Assembly: GCA_018141785.1 (NCBI GenBank)
Contig: CP073341.1
Span: 682,001-746,000, forward strand
Source: Candidatus Paraprochloron terpiosi LD05
Lineage (GTDB): Bacteria; Cyanobacteriota; Cyanobacteriia; Cyanobacteriales; Prochloraceae
Length of the DNA stretch: 64,000 bases
Direction of reading: 5' to 3'
The notes below the pieces were generated by a model, which was not told where the DNA came from, made no database searches, and worked only from the letters and a program-made list of their open reading frames with translations. Each line of letters starts with the position of its first letter. Within the stretch, counting starts at the first letter, position 1. Shown here in pieces: positions 26,754 to 38,164 of this stretch. Both the position numbers and the translations under genes were made by a program.

Positions 26754-27746
26754 TTATACACACTCCAGTAAAGACTTCAGAACTGAAGTCTCTAGTCTGG
26801 GTCCAAAACGAGTTACAACCCGGGAAGAAGCTAAGGAGGCTAAATTACCAGCTTGGGTCGGACTCATACCGTTGGTAATGCCGTACAAAAATGCTCCTGC
26901 GTACATATCTCCCGCACCTAATGTATCGATCGCTTCTACGGAAGACGGGGCAATTTCTATTAATTCTTGACCGTCGAAAATTAATGAACCTTCTCCTCCT
27001 CGGGTAATGGCAAAACCTTTGGCTATAGTCTTAAAGTAATCTATGGCTACCGCTAAGTCTTCAGTTTGGGCTATGGTTAAAGCTTCATGAGCATTAGCAA
27101 AGATAAAATCTAAGCCTGAACCTATTATTTCTAATATTCCTGCTCGACAATATTGTACTATATTGGTATCAGAAAGGGAAAGAGCTGTTTTTACTCCGGC
27201 TAATTCAGCAATTTCTTTTGCTTTCATTGCTCCTGCTTTTGCAGTGGGGGAAGATAGTAAGTACCCTTCTAAGTAAATATATTCGGAATTTCTGATAGCT
27301 TCCGGGACTAATTCTTCTGGGGAAAAGTCGGCACTAATACCCAAAAAAGTATTCATGGTGCGGTCTGCGTCGGGAGTTACTAATACTAAGCATTTACCTG
27401 TAACTCCCACGGGTCGATTATCTTGGGTTAAATTAGTGTCTAGTCCGTAGTAGAGCAGGTCTTTTAAATAGAAAGAACCAATTTCGTCTTCAGCTACTTT
27501 GCAAGAGTAAAAACCTTGAGCTCCTAGTTGACTCAATGCTACCATAGTATTGGCAGCAGAACCCCCACAGCTATTACGTGAAGTTAAGTGACTTAAAGAG
27601 CGCATTAAATATTCTTGGCGGTCTTCGTCTACTAAGGTCATTACTCCTTTATCCAGCTTTAATTCTTGGAGCAACTGGGTAGATATTTCAAATTCCATAT
27701 CCAATAAAGCGTTGCCCATTCCATATACGTTGTATTTTTTATTCAT
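26754..27746 (-). CDS. PfkB-family sugar/nucleoside kinase (adenosine kinase-like)
   Basis: 330 residues of the ribokinase/PfkB fold, which phosphorylates a sugar or nucleoside hydroxyl with ATP. GGSAANTMVALSQLG near residue 60 is the first family signature. DTLGAGDMYAGAFLYG near 280 is the second, with the catalytic Asp in GAGD. The N-terminus YNVYGMGNALLDMEFEIS is like cyanobacterial proteins annotated as adenosine kinase. Third gene on the minus strand after purA and rplY, 217 bp behind rplY, which fits a purine-related role but does not prove the substrate. Confidence 0.88.
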   Translation of the reverse strand: MNKKYNVYGMGNALLDMEFEISTQLLQELKLDKGVMTLVDEDRQEYLMRSLSHLTSRNSCGGSAANTMVALSQLGAQGFYSCKVAEDEIGSFYLKDLLYYGLDTNLTQDNRPVGVTGKCLVLVTPDADRTMNTFLGISADFSPEELVPEAIRNSEYIYLEGYLLSSPTAKAGAMKAKEIAELAGVKTALSLSDTNIVQYCRAGILEIIGSGLDFIFANAHEALTIAQTEDLAVAIDYFKTIAKGFAITRGGEGSLIFDGQELIEIAPSSVEAIDTLGAGDMYAGAFLYGITNGMSPTQAGNLASLASSRVVTRFGPRLETSVLKSLLECV

Positions 27747-27963
27747 AATTTTGTTTATAATTGTTTGTTGTTGGTTTCCGGTTCTCTATATAATAGCATA
27801 AGGTGGATTGGTGGGCAAGGTTTTCAATTAATTTATTTAGAAGTTTCCTCATACCTTGCCTACCCTACTCTTGAATGTTTTATTTCCCTATACAATAGTA
27901 GGAGGGAACGAAACCGAACAGTTTAGGAGATTTGTGTTGGGGTTCCCTATGGATCTCACCAAC

Positions 27964-28551
27964 CTACTCCTCTGCTTCTGTCTCAGTGGGAACCATTTTA
28001 GCAGGAGCGATTATAGAGAAGATAGTTGTGGAGGTATCTCCTAAAGCAGAGACTCCTGGGGGCAATTCTAACTCCCCTACGTGTAATCTCGTCCCGATAT
28101 CCATCGGGGACATATCTATCTCAATAGACTCAGGAATGTTATCAGGAGAGCATTCTACTTCAATTTCTGAGATGGTCTGTTCGATAAGACCTCCTTTTTT
28201 TACTCCCAGTGCTTGCCCTACCATTTTTAGCTGTACAGCCACTTTAATCTTCTTTTGAGCAGCGACGGAGAAAAAGCTCAGGTGGTAGAGAGTTCTTTTC
28301 CAAGGGTGAGCTTGGACTTCTCTTATGAGGGCTTTTCCGTTCCAGTCTATCTCGGGAATGTTTAAGTCGATGAGGGTATTGTTGACGGAAGCTTTTTTGA
28401 GCAAATTTTGAGCTTCTTTCCCGTCTAAGGTGAGGGAAATAGACGCTGCACCGTCGTGTCCGTATAAAGTTGCCGGAATTAAACCCTGACGTCGCAGTGC
28501 TCTTGGTTTGCTATCTTCTTGTCTGGTTTGACACTTGACTGTTATTGTCAT
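27964..28551 (-). CDS. rplY: 50S ribosomal protein L25/general stress protein Ctc
   Basis: 195 residues, the long (CTC) form of L25 that binds 5S rRNA in the large subunit. The N-terminal L25 domain has the typical RALRRQGLIPATLYGHD, and the C-terminal beta domain contains VECSPDNIPESIEIDMSPMD and ends with an acidic tail TEAEE. Lies 51 bp downstream of purA, likely one transcript. Confidence 0.94.
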   Translation of the reverse strand: MTITVKCQTRQEDSKPRALRRQGLIPATLYGHDGAASISLTLDGKEAQNLLKKASVNNTLIDLNIPEIDWNGKALIREVQAHPWKRTLYHLSFFSVAAQKKIKVAVQLKMVGQALGVKKGGLIEQTISEIEVECSPDNIPESIEIDMSPMDIGTRLHVGELELPPGVSALGDTSTTIFSIIAPAKMVPTETEAEE

Positions 28552-28602
28552 AGTTCTCTCTATTGTTACTTTTTACTTTGTACGAGGTATAGCAACCGCC
28601 AG

Positions 28603-30003
<1,401 letters not shown>

Positions 30004-30049
30004 TTATCATCTATGATGGGTTCATCTGTCAAGCACGTATAGCTATATC

Positions 30050-30096
30050 GGTTTGCCCTTAGGGGCCTTCAGACCCATAGGGCCTGAAGGCAAACC
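30050..30096. repeat. Palindromic repeat, family D
   Basis: 47-bp inverted repeat with arms GGTTTGCC and GGCAAACC around TTCAG/CTGAA inner pairs. Other copies are at 40486-40532 and, shortened, 47122-47150. Lies between purA and the epimerase gene. Confidence 0.85.
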
Positions 30097-30138
30097 TACC
30101 ATTATGTCATCTCGATGTAACTCAGGAAGCCAGCTCAA

Positions 30139-31038
30139 CTAGATAAAATAGTAATCCCGATACCACTTGACAAATCGCTGAATTCCAACCTGAATGGTTG
30201 TCTTGGGCTTAAACTCTACATCCCTAACCAAATCCTCTACATCCGCATAGGTAACAGGTACGTCACCAGGTTGGATTGGGAGCATCTTTTTTTCTGCTTT
30301 CATCCCCAAACAATTTTCGATCGCCTCAATAAAGTCCATTAATTCAACCGGGTTGTTGTTTCCTATATTGTAGATTTTATAGGGAGCATTACTGGTTCCA
30401 GGGTCTGGTGCATTTCCGGACCATTGGGTATTGGATTCTGGTGCCTTATCTATCACCCGTACCACCCCCTCAACAATATCGTCAATGTAGGTAAAATCTC
30501 GTTGCATTTTCCCGTAATTAAACACTTCAATGGGTTGTCCGGCTAAAATTGCTTTAGTAAATAGAAACAGAGCCATATCCGGTCGCCCCCAGGGACCATA
30601 TACAGTAAAAAAGCGCAGTCCAGTAGTGGGGAGACCATATAAATGGCTGTAGGTATGGGCCATGAGTTCGTTGGCTTTTTTAGTAGCTGCATAGAGGCTA
30701 ACGGGGTGGTCTACATTGTGGTGAACGGAAAAGGGTATTTTCGTATTAGCACCGTAGACAGAACTAGAAGAAGCAAATACCAGATGCTTTATTTTTCCGT
30801 AGCGGCAACCTTCCAGAATGTTGGTAAAACCCACCAGGTTACTATCCACATAAGCATGAGGATTTTTGAGGGAATAGCGGACCCCTGCTTGAGCTGCTAG
30901 GTTAACGACCACGTCGAAGCAATTTTGAGCAAATAACTGGGCTATTCCTAGTTGGTTGGCTAGGTCTAATTTATGAAAGCTGAAATTAGACTTTTGCTGT
31001 AATTGAGCTAAACGGTCTTTTTTCAGGGAAACTTCATA
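30139..31038 (-). CDS. NAD-dependent epimerase (UDP-glucuronate 4-epimerase-like), exon 2
   Basis: 299 residues completing the epimerase begun at 33444. It contains [22 protein letters not shown] and the catalytic YAATK (Tyr152, Lys156 in the joined protein), followed by [20 protein letters not shown], typical of UDP-glucuronate 4-epimerases that make UDP-galacturonate for capsule or exopolysaccharide. Joined to exon 1 across the intron the sequence reads [18 protein letters not shown], matching the family exactly, total 335 residues. Without splicing no functional enzyme is possible, since the NAD-binding motif is in exon 1. Confidence 0.9.
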   Translation of the reverse strand, partial: YEVSLKKDRLAQLQQKSNFSFHKLDLANQLGIAQLFAQNCFDVVVNLAAQAGVRYSLKNPHAYVDSNLVGFTNILEGCRYGKIKHLVFASSSSVYGANTKIPFSVHHNVDHPVSLYAATKKANELMAHTYSHLYGLPTTGLRFFTVYGPWGRPDMALFLFTKAILAGQPIEVFNYGKMQRDFTYIDDIVEGVVRVIDKAPESNTQWSGNAPDPGTSNAPYKIYNIGNNNPVELMDFIEAIENCLGMKAEKKMLPIQPGDVPVTYADVEDLVRDVEFKPKTTIQVGIQRFVKWYRDYYFI

Positions 31039-33336
31039 GTCGGGTAAGGTTCGAGAATCGCTCCTCTTTCCTCCCCTAAGAACCGGACATGACACTCTCA
31101 CATCATCCGGCTCAAGCCTCACTTCCAGCTCAACTTCTTGGATTTAGTAATGTACCTGCTTGTGACATGCCTTGTGCATACCTTCTGCTACAGGTACTAT
31201 GTGGTGAGTTTCGATTTCTTCGACCTTGTATAAACCGCTCGCACAGACCGGACGGGCGATGGCTACTTGCTCGTATTTCGAGCCTGAGCAAGATGTTTCT
31301 TTCCAGTTTTAGTGTTACGATTCTGCCAATAATCTGGTCGAGGGGGTTGTCAGGACTATTCTGCCCTTTGACCTTCACATGTCGATGCTTTGGGAGTACT
31401 ACTGATGTCATATAGCACGAAGCTTTTCTCCTTGCCGTTTCTACCAGTCCCCTTGCACGCGAAAATCCAATCTCTATCCCCTTTTTTACGGAAATACTTA
31501 CTTTTAACCCACTTTTTAGATTTGTTGGGATGTCTTCTTTTAGCCCAACGCCAGAGGTATTGCCATGTCCTATGGTTGATATAACTAAAGACTTCCTTGC
31601 TAACCACTCCTCTGTAATAATTAGCAAATCCCCTCAAGACTCTGTTTAGACGCACGATTACGTCTTCTTGTTTTGCGGTTCTCATTGCCCTAATCATGTC
31701 ACCTATCTTCTTACAGACGGCTAGGACTTTGCTCTTCTGTGGCTTAATAATCAGTTTACCATTGTAATGCCTCAGATTGAACCCAAGGAAGTCAAAGCCT
31801 TCCTCTATGTGTGTAATTTTCGTCTTAAGGTGACTCAATACCAAATTCTTCTTTGACACCCATTCTTCAATCTGGATCCTTACATCCTCTAAGGATTCCT
31901 CATCCTTAGCTGTGACGACGAAATCGTCCGCATACCGAATGACGCCTAGCTTTGGGTTATACCTGTTAATTGTTTGCTCTAACCCGTGCAACCCAATGTT
32001 TGCTAACAATGGGCTTATCGTAGGACTATGAATCCCTTTATCGATGAATCCAGCTTTTAACCATTCTTTGATAAGCCCACTGTATGGGACGTTACCTATG
32101 GCATCAAGAATAGCTTCATGGGATAAGTTATCAAAGAATCCTCTGATATCGGCATCTAGAACCCATTTGTCTTTTTTAACTAGTTTACCGGACGAAGTCC
32201 GGTAATCGCTCCTTAGCCGTAGGAAACACTGTGCTAGGGCATCGTGGCAGCTTCTGCCAGGTCTAAATCCGTAGGAGTTCGGTTCAAACCTGGCGGACCA
32301 TTGGGGTTCCAGATAATTCTTGACTATTGCTTGTGCGACTCTGTCTCTCACGACGGGAATACTGAGAGGACGTTTCTTGCCATTCGATTTGGGAATGTAT
32401 ACCAGGGCTTTTGCCGTGGGCATCTGCCATTCATTGACAAGTTTCACTCTCTGTGCTGGGGTATTTATTACCTCCTTGTGGATACCCGCAGTATCTTTAC
32501 CATAGTTGGTTTGAGTGATTTGTCTAACACTGAGCAGTAGGTTTGACAGACTCTTACATAACAGCCTAGAAAGATTACGCACCTTCCTGGACTGACCAAG
32601 TTGTTGAGCACGAAAGATTCTCTGACGTAAATTCCTAACAATTTTCCGAGCTGATTTCCAGTTAACCTGGTTCCAGTCTTCCAATCGTCCTTCGTTTCCG
32701 ATTATCAATTTCGACGTTGACATCTATCTTTTGTATCCGTTTGAGGGTTTCTACGTTCGTTGTCTCTTTCGTATGAGACCCTGGAGAAGTCTGCTATTCC
32801 TTTCGGTCACCAGTAACGGACTGGTATCCAACTCGTTACAAGCTGGCATTTGCTTTTTCTCCCATCCTTTACCCTCCAAGGGATTCCGTCATCGTTGCCT
32901 GAGACCTACTGAAGATTAGGACCTCTCTTCAGACCTTGTAGGGCTTATCCTGTTGTGTCATTTAGAGTTTCTGAGCTGGTTAGGATGGTATCCTTTTCTG
33001 CGGGAGAGCTACGTTTTCACAATCAGAGGAGATTACAGCCTCTAGTTCTGTCTCCTTACCATTTTGGTTACGGCCTATCAGGGATAATTTGGCCGCTTCC
33101 TGAATAACGCAGTTTAAACGGAAACTTCGCTTTCGCTCATCCTTCCAACTCTTTCCCTCTGGCTCCTCACTGCCTAATCCCTGGCAGCTTCGGCTACTTT
33201 TGGGGTCTGCATTCCGGTGTTTTCGTTACCTACAAGAGCCGTGACCGGACTCCGAAGAGTCTTTTCCATGAGGGCTGGGGGTGAAAATCCCCGGGGAGCA
33301 CGCTGTTCCTATCTAAATGACCAGTTCAGGTCGCGC
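31039..33336 (-). mobile_element. Group II intron copy h, in an epimerase gene
   Basis: 2298-nt intron of a family different from copies a-f. It begins GCGCGACCTG at 33336 and ends CCCGAC at 31039. Domain V is clear near 31111-31078: GAGCCGGAUGAUGUG, loop, then CAUGUCCGGUUC. The flanking exons rejoin a conserved NDYYEVSL motif exactly. The first five bases are GCGCG instead of the consensus GUGYG. The maturase is damaged. Confidence 0.88.
31144..32723 (-). pseudogene. Group II intron reverse transcriptase/maturase, damaged
   Basis: Open for 455 residues (32723 to 31356). RT blocks include NSYGFRPGRSCHDAL, ADIRGFFDNL and the intact IRYADD. The stretch IDKGIHSPTISPLLANI has lost about ten residues, removing the conserved TPQGG of RT block 4. 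After DWIFACKGTGRNGKEKS the frame is lost. The tail HRHVKVKGQNSPDNPL and an HNH piece (VEEIETHHIVPVAEG, HKACHKQVH) follow in two other frames, ending at 31144. Reverse transcription is unlikely; any splicing help is doubtful. Confidence 0.82.
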
Positions 33337-33444
33337 GTAATCATTCAGGTTATCTAACCCTACTACCTGATCTCCCCTGGTCAGGAGTTGTTGACTGAGA
33401 TGAAAACCGATAAAACCAGCAGCACCAGTAACTAATATTTTCAC
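33337..33444 (-). CDS. NAD-dependent epimerase (UDP-glucuronate 4-epimerase-like), exon 1
   Basis: 36 codons from a GTG at 33444 (GGAG six bases upstream): [20 protein letters not shown] and on to [14 protein letters not shown] is the NAD-binding glycine-rich loop. The exon ends with TAC just before the intron start. ORF calling alone would extend the frame upstream to 33579, but the GTG with its RBS matches where the family starts. Confidence 0.85.
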
Positions 33445-33818
33445 TATAAACTCCAATGGGTTAAGTTTGAAGGTAGAGTAGTGGTATCTAAGGCTGATTT
33501 TACATCCATTAAGACTCCTTCTGGGCGTAAACCAGCAATTAATTGTTTGCTGGGCATTTGACCCTCCCCGCTCGCGCATAGACGGGGCGTGCCTTGCTCC
33601 CGTTTTTTTCCCGTGTAGATAGGTTTGATGGGGGACTGCTAGGATAAGGGCGTCTACATTATTTTACATTAATGTCTAATAGTTAATATGTTTGTTTGAG
33701 GATATTTTATTGTTTAATTATTAATTATTTACTTAGTTATGTAGTTTACTTAAACTTTTAATAAATAAAAGTATTAAAATACGATTACAAATATTTGACA
33801 TATGTTGATGAGGTCTTT
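33445..33818. promoter_or_regulatory. Divergent intergenic region, epimerase and ABC exporter
   Basis: About 370 bp, very AT-rich between 33660 and 33790, expected to hold the promoters of the epimerase (minus) and the ABC genes (plus). No consensus boxes assigned with confidence. Confidence 0.35.
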
Positions 33819-34751
33819 ATGATTGAAATTGAAAGCTTAAGCAAAGTCTACGGTTCCACCACCGCAATTGAAGATGTTACCTTTAGGGTAGAACAGGGAG
33901 AAATTATGGGTTTTCTGGGGCCAAATGGGGCGGGGAAAACCACCACTATGCGCATACTCACGGGTTATTTACCTGCAACTGGGGGGACTGCAAGGGTGGG
34001 GGGTTATGATATCCACCAACAGTCGATGGAGGCGCGAAGACGCATGGGTTATTTACCGGAAGTACCTCCTCTTTATCCCGATATGACAGTGGAAGGGTTT
34101 TTAGACTTTGTCGCTCAAATTAAAGGGATAGCAGCGGGGGATCGCCCAGCCCGGATAGCTGAAGCAATTAAACGCTGTCAGCTGACAGAAAAGCGACATA
34201 TGCCCATTCGCAAGCTGTCTAAAGGCTATAAGCAAAGGGTGGGTATTGCTCAAGCTCTAGTTCACGATCCTCCTGTTATTGTCTTAGACGAACCTACTGT
34301 GGGTCTGGATCCTCGTCAAATTATTGAGGTGCGCAATTTAATTAAAGGTCTCGCAGGAGACCACACCATGATTCTTTCCACTCACATTCTGCCAGAAGTG
34401 ACTATGACTTGTGATAAGGTTACCATTATCAATGGGGGGAAAATCGCAGCTACTAATGTGTCTCCTAATCCCATGAGTGACGGGTATGAGGTGGAGGTTG
34501 AAGGGAATGCAAGTCAGATAATACCCCAATTAGAAGCAATTATGGGGGTAGAGGGGGTGGAAGTAAAGGGTTCGGGGGATACCCGCTCTTTTTTAAATAT
34601 CACCTGGGCTGGAGCTACAGAACCGGGTCCAGAAATTGCTAAGGTAATTGTCAGTAACTCATTTAGATTAGCTGAAATGCGTCGCCGGAGTGCTACTCTA
34701 GAGGATGTTTTTTTAGCAGTCACAACTCAAGATACAGTTGAAGTTCAATAA
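33819..34751 (+). CDS. ABC transporter ATP-binding protein (ABC-2/gliding type)
   Basis: About 310 residues. Walker A GPNGAGKTTT near residue 39, signature LSKGYKQRVGIAQAL, Walker B VIVLDEPTVGLDP and the H-loop THILPEV identify the ATPase of an ABC-2 exporter. The C-terminal 90 residues form the regulatory extension common in GldA/NosF-like proteins. The ATG at 33819 follows GAGG by five bases. An earlier TTG in frame at 33795 is less likely. The permease follows 14 bp later, so the two form one transporter. Confidence 0.92.
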   Translation: MIEIESLSKVYGSTTAIEDVTFRVEQGEIMGFLGPNGAGKTTTMRILTGYLPATGGTARVGGYDIHQQSMEARRRMGYLPEVPPLYPDMTVEGFLDFVAQIKGIAAGDRPARIAEAIKRCQLTEKRHMPIRKLSKGYKQRVGIAQALVHDPPVIVLDEPTVGLDPRQIIEVRNLIKGLAGDHTMILSTHILPEVTMTCDKVTIINGGKIAATNVSPNPMSDGYEVEVEGNASQIIPQLEAIMGVEGVEVKGSGDTRSFLNITWAGATEPGPEIAKVIVSNSFRLAEMRRRSATLEDVFLAVTTQDTVEVQ

Positions 34752-34765
34752 GTGTTAAGTGACTA

Positions 34766-35560
34766 ATGATGATAATTATAAGTAATATCAGCGCTATTTT
34801 TCGCAAAGAATTGCAAGGCTATTTTGTCTCCCCTTTAGCTTATATTGTAACAGCAGTTTTTTGGTTTTTGTTGGGTTCCTTATTTGTAGACATTCTCCAG
34901 CGAACCATTGAAAGCATTGCTACTTATGAAAGTTTAGGTGTATCTTTACCTCCTATTGATGTCCCCTACGAGTTCATGGGGCAATTCTTCGCCGTGTTGG
35001 GGTTACTGGTATTATATATCCTCCCCATTCTTTCCATGGGACTATATGCGGAAGAAAGGAAGCGGGGAACCTTAGAGCTACTAGCAACTTCACCTCTTAC
35101 AAATTGGGTAGTAGCAACAGGGAAACTCCTGGGGGCGATCGCCTTATTTTCCATCGTTATTTCACCTATGATTATCTATGAGGTAATCGTTTTCGGCGCT
35201 GCTACCCCCACGGCGGTACCTTTACAAGTACCTCTATTAGCCCATGTGGGTCTTCTTTTACTAGCAGGGGCGGTGCTCTCTTTAGGGATGTTTATTTCTT
35301 CCCTTACCGACAGTTCTATTCTCGCCGCCATTCTCAGTTTTGCCCTCGTTCTCTTCCTCTGGATTATAGACTTGCTGGCTGATAAGTTAAATGGTACCAT
35401 AGGGCAGGTTTTATCCCATCTTTCTCTGCTCAAACATTACAACAATCTCGTTCAAGGAATCCTGGATCCGGGCAGTTTAGTCTTGTTCGCCAGTTATATT
35501 CTTCTGGGACTATTCCTTACCGCTCAATCCATCGAAATCATCCGCTTCTCTAGTCGTTAA
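34766..35560 (+). CDS. ABC-2 type transporter permease
   Basis: 264 residues with about six hydrophobic segments (around 25-45, 72-95, 115-150, 160-185, 190-205 and 235-255) and the ABC-2 signature YAEERKRGTLELLATSPL between the second and third. It starts ISNISAIFRKELQGYFVSPL as in GldF-like permeases. Partner of the preceding ATPase. The GldG-like auxiliary protein often found next in cyanobacteria is absent; instead there is intergenic DNA and an intron. The exported substrate is unknown. Confidence 0.9.
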   Translation: MMIIISNISAIFRKELQGYFVSPLAYIVTAVFWFLLGSLFVDILQRTIESIATYESLGVSLPPIDVPYEFMGQFFAVLGLLVLYILPILSMGLYAEERKRGTLELLATSPLTNWVVATGKLLGAIALFSIVISPMIIYEVIVFGAATPTAVPLQVPLLAHVGLLLLAGAVLSLGMFISSLTDSSILAAILSFALVLFLWIIDLLADKLNGTIGQVLSHLSLLKHYNNLVQGILDPGSLVLFASYILLGLFLTAQSIEIIRFSSR

Positions 35561-35849
35561 TTGCACGTACCATGCTTTGTTTATTTAGTCCCACAGTGGG
35601 TTATAATATATCCAAGTCACATATCTTGGGGTGGGGTGTGGTCAAAAGTAGTTGATAGAGTAAACTGCGCACCTGCTTAACCCACCCCCTATCTCCGAAG
35701 TGGGGAGCTGGGGCGCTAAGGAGATGGGGGGGGGGTTGATACACAGTGGTTGATTTGCTAACAAAAAGCTACATTCGCTCACAGATAATCTAAAAACGGC
35801 CTTGGACATTAGTAGTAAATACCTATTGCCAAAAGGCTTTTAATTAGGT
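35561..35849. other. Intergenic region without a gene
   Basis: Contains G- and C-rich runs (CCACCCCC near 35683 and GGGGGGGGGG near 35727) and short palindromes. No coding sequence seen. Confidence 0.4.
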
Positions 35850-35984
35850 ATATGGAGGCGATTCGTTCCTGAGGAAATCGCGGCTAGCCTTTGAATAAAT
35901 CAGGGCCTGGGGATATAACCCTGAGAAGGGAATTGAACTAGGATAACTAAGTCGCTTGATGCGGGTGAGAGAAATCAAGTCCCG

Positions 35985-36010
35985 CCCCCGCCATTAATCA
36001 ATGCCGGGGG
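35985..36010. repeat. Short palindromic repeat, family A
   Basis: CCCCCGCCATTAATC with its inverted partner, identical to 36089 and 36176, inside the ORF-less intron. Confidence 0.85.
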
Positions 36011-36088
36011 GATTGCAGACTCCTAATCTGACCACATCTAGCTGTGAAATCAAGCAGCCATTGCCGGGATAGTCTCCGGGAGATGAAG

Positions 36089-36114
36089 CCCCCGCCATTA
36101 ATCAATGCCGGGGG
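36089..36114. repeat. Short palindromic repeat, family A
   Basis: Second of three identical 26-bp copies within 220 bp. Confidence 0.85.
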
Positions 36115-36175
36115 GGCGGAACCAGAGACGAAAGTGACCCTGCCGCTAATAGGGAGAGTCCATGGTGAACAGAAG

Positions 36176-36201
36176 CCCCCGCCATTAATCAATGCCGGGG
36201 G
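36176..36201. repeat. Short palindromic repeat, family A
   Basis: Third identical copy, same orientation. All three probably cap hairpin loops of the intron RNA. Confidence 0.85.
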
Positions 36202-36860
36202 TGGTAAGTGAACCGTCGTAAAAAGCATCTAACCTAAAGGAGTACAGCGAAAAGTCTGGATGGGGACATCCTTAATGGGCTTTTGAACTGGTAATCAAAA
36301 CCCTGTCTACTTTTGGCTATGAGAAAGACTTCCCCAGGGGGCCAGTGGGTGAACTGATGGCACCTAAAGAACTGATCACAATCTTGGACTTGGAACGAAG
36401 AGAAACGTAGGTAACCACCTAGGTTGGTAGCTAGGAGGGGACGGGGGTGGGTAGAACTACGGGTAGGACGTGGGAACGAAACGACAACTGGTAACAGCCC
36501 AAACACTGCCCACATTGATTTAACTTTCTGGCCCTTCAGGCCCTCAAGGTTAATAAAATGAGCGAGAAACTTTGAGACCTGAAAAGCCGCTTGTTGTCGT
36601 GTAACAATTAAATACCGCGCCTGAATGGGCGACGATGAAAGGCAGGCAAAGTAAGGGAGAAAAAAAAAAGTGGAAGACTATTCAGGAAGCTTGAGCTCGA
36701 AAGAGAACCGAAATAAGTGGAAAAATAGTCAAGGGCTTAGATAGCAAACTGCTACCAAGGGGCCATAGCTCGTAGGAGCCGTGTGCGGTGAAAGTTGCTT
36801 GCACGGTTACTCAAGGAGCTGGGGCAGAGTAATTTGCTCCTTCGGGTGTACCGAAACACA

Positions 36861-37538
36861 GCGATAACCAAGCTGACAAAATAGAATAAAGAGCAGTTAC
36901 TTTCTAAGTGACTGCATTGGGAGATAGCCCCTCTACTGACTTATTTCAGTAGTGCATTGGTTAGCAAGTGTTAACATTTGTTAGCTAAAATCTATCGGGA
37001 TTAGTTTGTTATTAACTTCTGAGTCTTTATATTGACTTCTTCACCTATCACCCGCTCGCCCTATCCCCCAATTTTTTGGTGGGGGGTAGGGAGTAGGGGG
37101 TAGGGGGTAATGTAAAGTAAACCGTTTTCCTCAGCGCTCTAGCTCCACCCCATCTCCCCAACTCTTCATCTCCCCACTTCGGGAGTAGGAGGTTTAGAGT
37201 TTCATGGCAATAACCATATCCGGGGGCACCTCCTGCCAAAGCACAGCGGAGCAAGGCAAAGGCTTGTGGGGCCTGTAAATCATCTTAGCATTACCTGGAA
37301 TATCCACTTTATGGCACAAGTGAATTCAACTTTCTGAATAAATATTCAGAAGAGTTGTATAACGGAAATGGGAGGATGGTTAGTACCGTTTTTCTTGTTA
37401 GAAGCTAAAACCTTTCTGTTGAAATGAATCCTGGTATTCACCTTGCGCCGCCTCTTACTCCAAGTACCGGCAGGACCTCTTTTGCCTGGTGTAATTCGGG
37501 GCATTCCCTTCTTTAGGGGTATGAGCCAGCGCCTACGT
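36861..37538. other. Intergenic region without a gene
   Basis: A hairpin CTACTGA/TCAGTAG near 36943, a GGGGTAGGGAGTAGGGGG simple repeat at 37082-37109, and no plausible coding frame. Confidence 0.4.
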
Positions 37539-37705
37539 CTATGATAGGGTCACAAAAGAGTGGGGTAGCTGTGTCTAAAAAAAAGCGGCATGATTCCCCT
37601 CTCCCCGTCTAAATTTTTCCCAAAAATTCTTAAAATAGGGGTTGACATGAGTGAGATTTTGGGGTTAAGATACAATTGGGAGAGACCAAGCCTAAAAAAA
37701 AGGTC
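37539..37705 (+). repeat. Duplicated promoter-hairpin element, copy 2
   Basis: Second copy of the 19167-19350 element. TTGACA (37642-37647) and TAAGAT (37666-37671) have the same 18-base spacing, followed by a hairpin GACC/GGTC (37684-37705) around AAGCCTAAAAAAAA. Stem bases differ from copy 1 but remain complementary. It lies upstream of the small membrane protein gene at 37783. Confidence 0.6.
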
Positions 37706-37782
37706 ACCATTCTAGGCCCAGATCCCAAACCAACTCTATCTTCCCCCTTTTGCGTCTTTGCGCGAGACTCTTTAAGATAAAA

Positions 37783-38085
37783 ATGAAGCTACTTCAGATA
37801 AGAAAACTACATAAAACAATAGCCCCAATTGTTTTATTACCCCTTATGGTAACAATGTTAACAGGAGTAGTATATCGACTGGGAAAAAGCTGGTTTGGTT
37901 TATCCCGAGACCAAATCCACTTTTTAATGATCATTCATGAAGGAGAGTATCTAGGACCAACTTTAGAACCAATTTACGTCCTTTTGAATGGTTTGGGGCT
38001 ACTGTGGATGTTAGTTACCGGAGGTATCATGTTAATCCAAAGTTTCAAAGGTAAAAAGAAGAGAGATAAGATAACCGATCCTTAA
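37783..38085 (+). CDS. Small PepSY-like membrane protein
   Basis: 100 residues from ATG at 37783: MKLLQIRKLHKTIAPIVLLP, then a second hydrophobic segment near 75-95. The first lines resemble the N-terminal transmembrane region of PepSY-associated proteins (RKLHR...PLLLTLLTGVVYRL). Two predicted membrane helices and a basic C-terminal tail KGKKKRDKI. Cyanobacterial homologues are expected to be uncharacterised. An earlier in-frame start at 37750 would add 11 residues without an RBS. Confidence 0.7.
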   Translation: MKLLQIRKLHKTIAPIVLLPLMVTMLTGVVYRLGKSWFGLSRDQIHFLMIIHEGEYLGPTLEPIYVLLNGLGLLWMLVTGGIMLIQSFKGKKKRDKITDP

Positions 38086-38164
38086 CCCACTATATATATG
38101 GGCGCACCTTTTCCCACTCTTACACCTTATCACATTAAAAAAGCAAATGCAAGTATTTTGAAAT

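Larger units (their letters stand above)
35850..36860 (+). mobile_element. ORF-less group II intron (ends approximate)
   Basis: Domain V is clear at about 36774-36807: GAGCCGUGUGCG, GUGAAA, then UGCACGGUUA. A domain VI-like GGAGC/GCUCC hairpin follows. Upstream lie about 900 bases of domain I-III type structure (GGCGATTCGTTCCTGAGGAA, then many hairpins). No reverse transcriptase is present. Three identical family A palindromes are inserted. No GTGYG start was found, so the 5' end is uncertain or lost. It would need a maturase in trans. Both flanks are non-coding. Confidence 0.72.

Noticed and set aside
36234..36515. 93-residue minus-strand ORF
   Set aside because: Lies in the structured body of the ORF-less group II intron; composition gives no protein family.
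37048..37254. 68-residue minus-strand ORF
   Set aside because: Built on simple GGGGTAGGGAG repeats; no RBS or homology.
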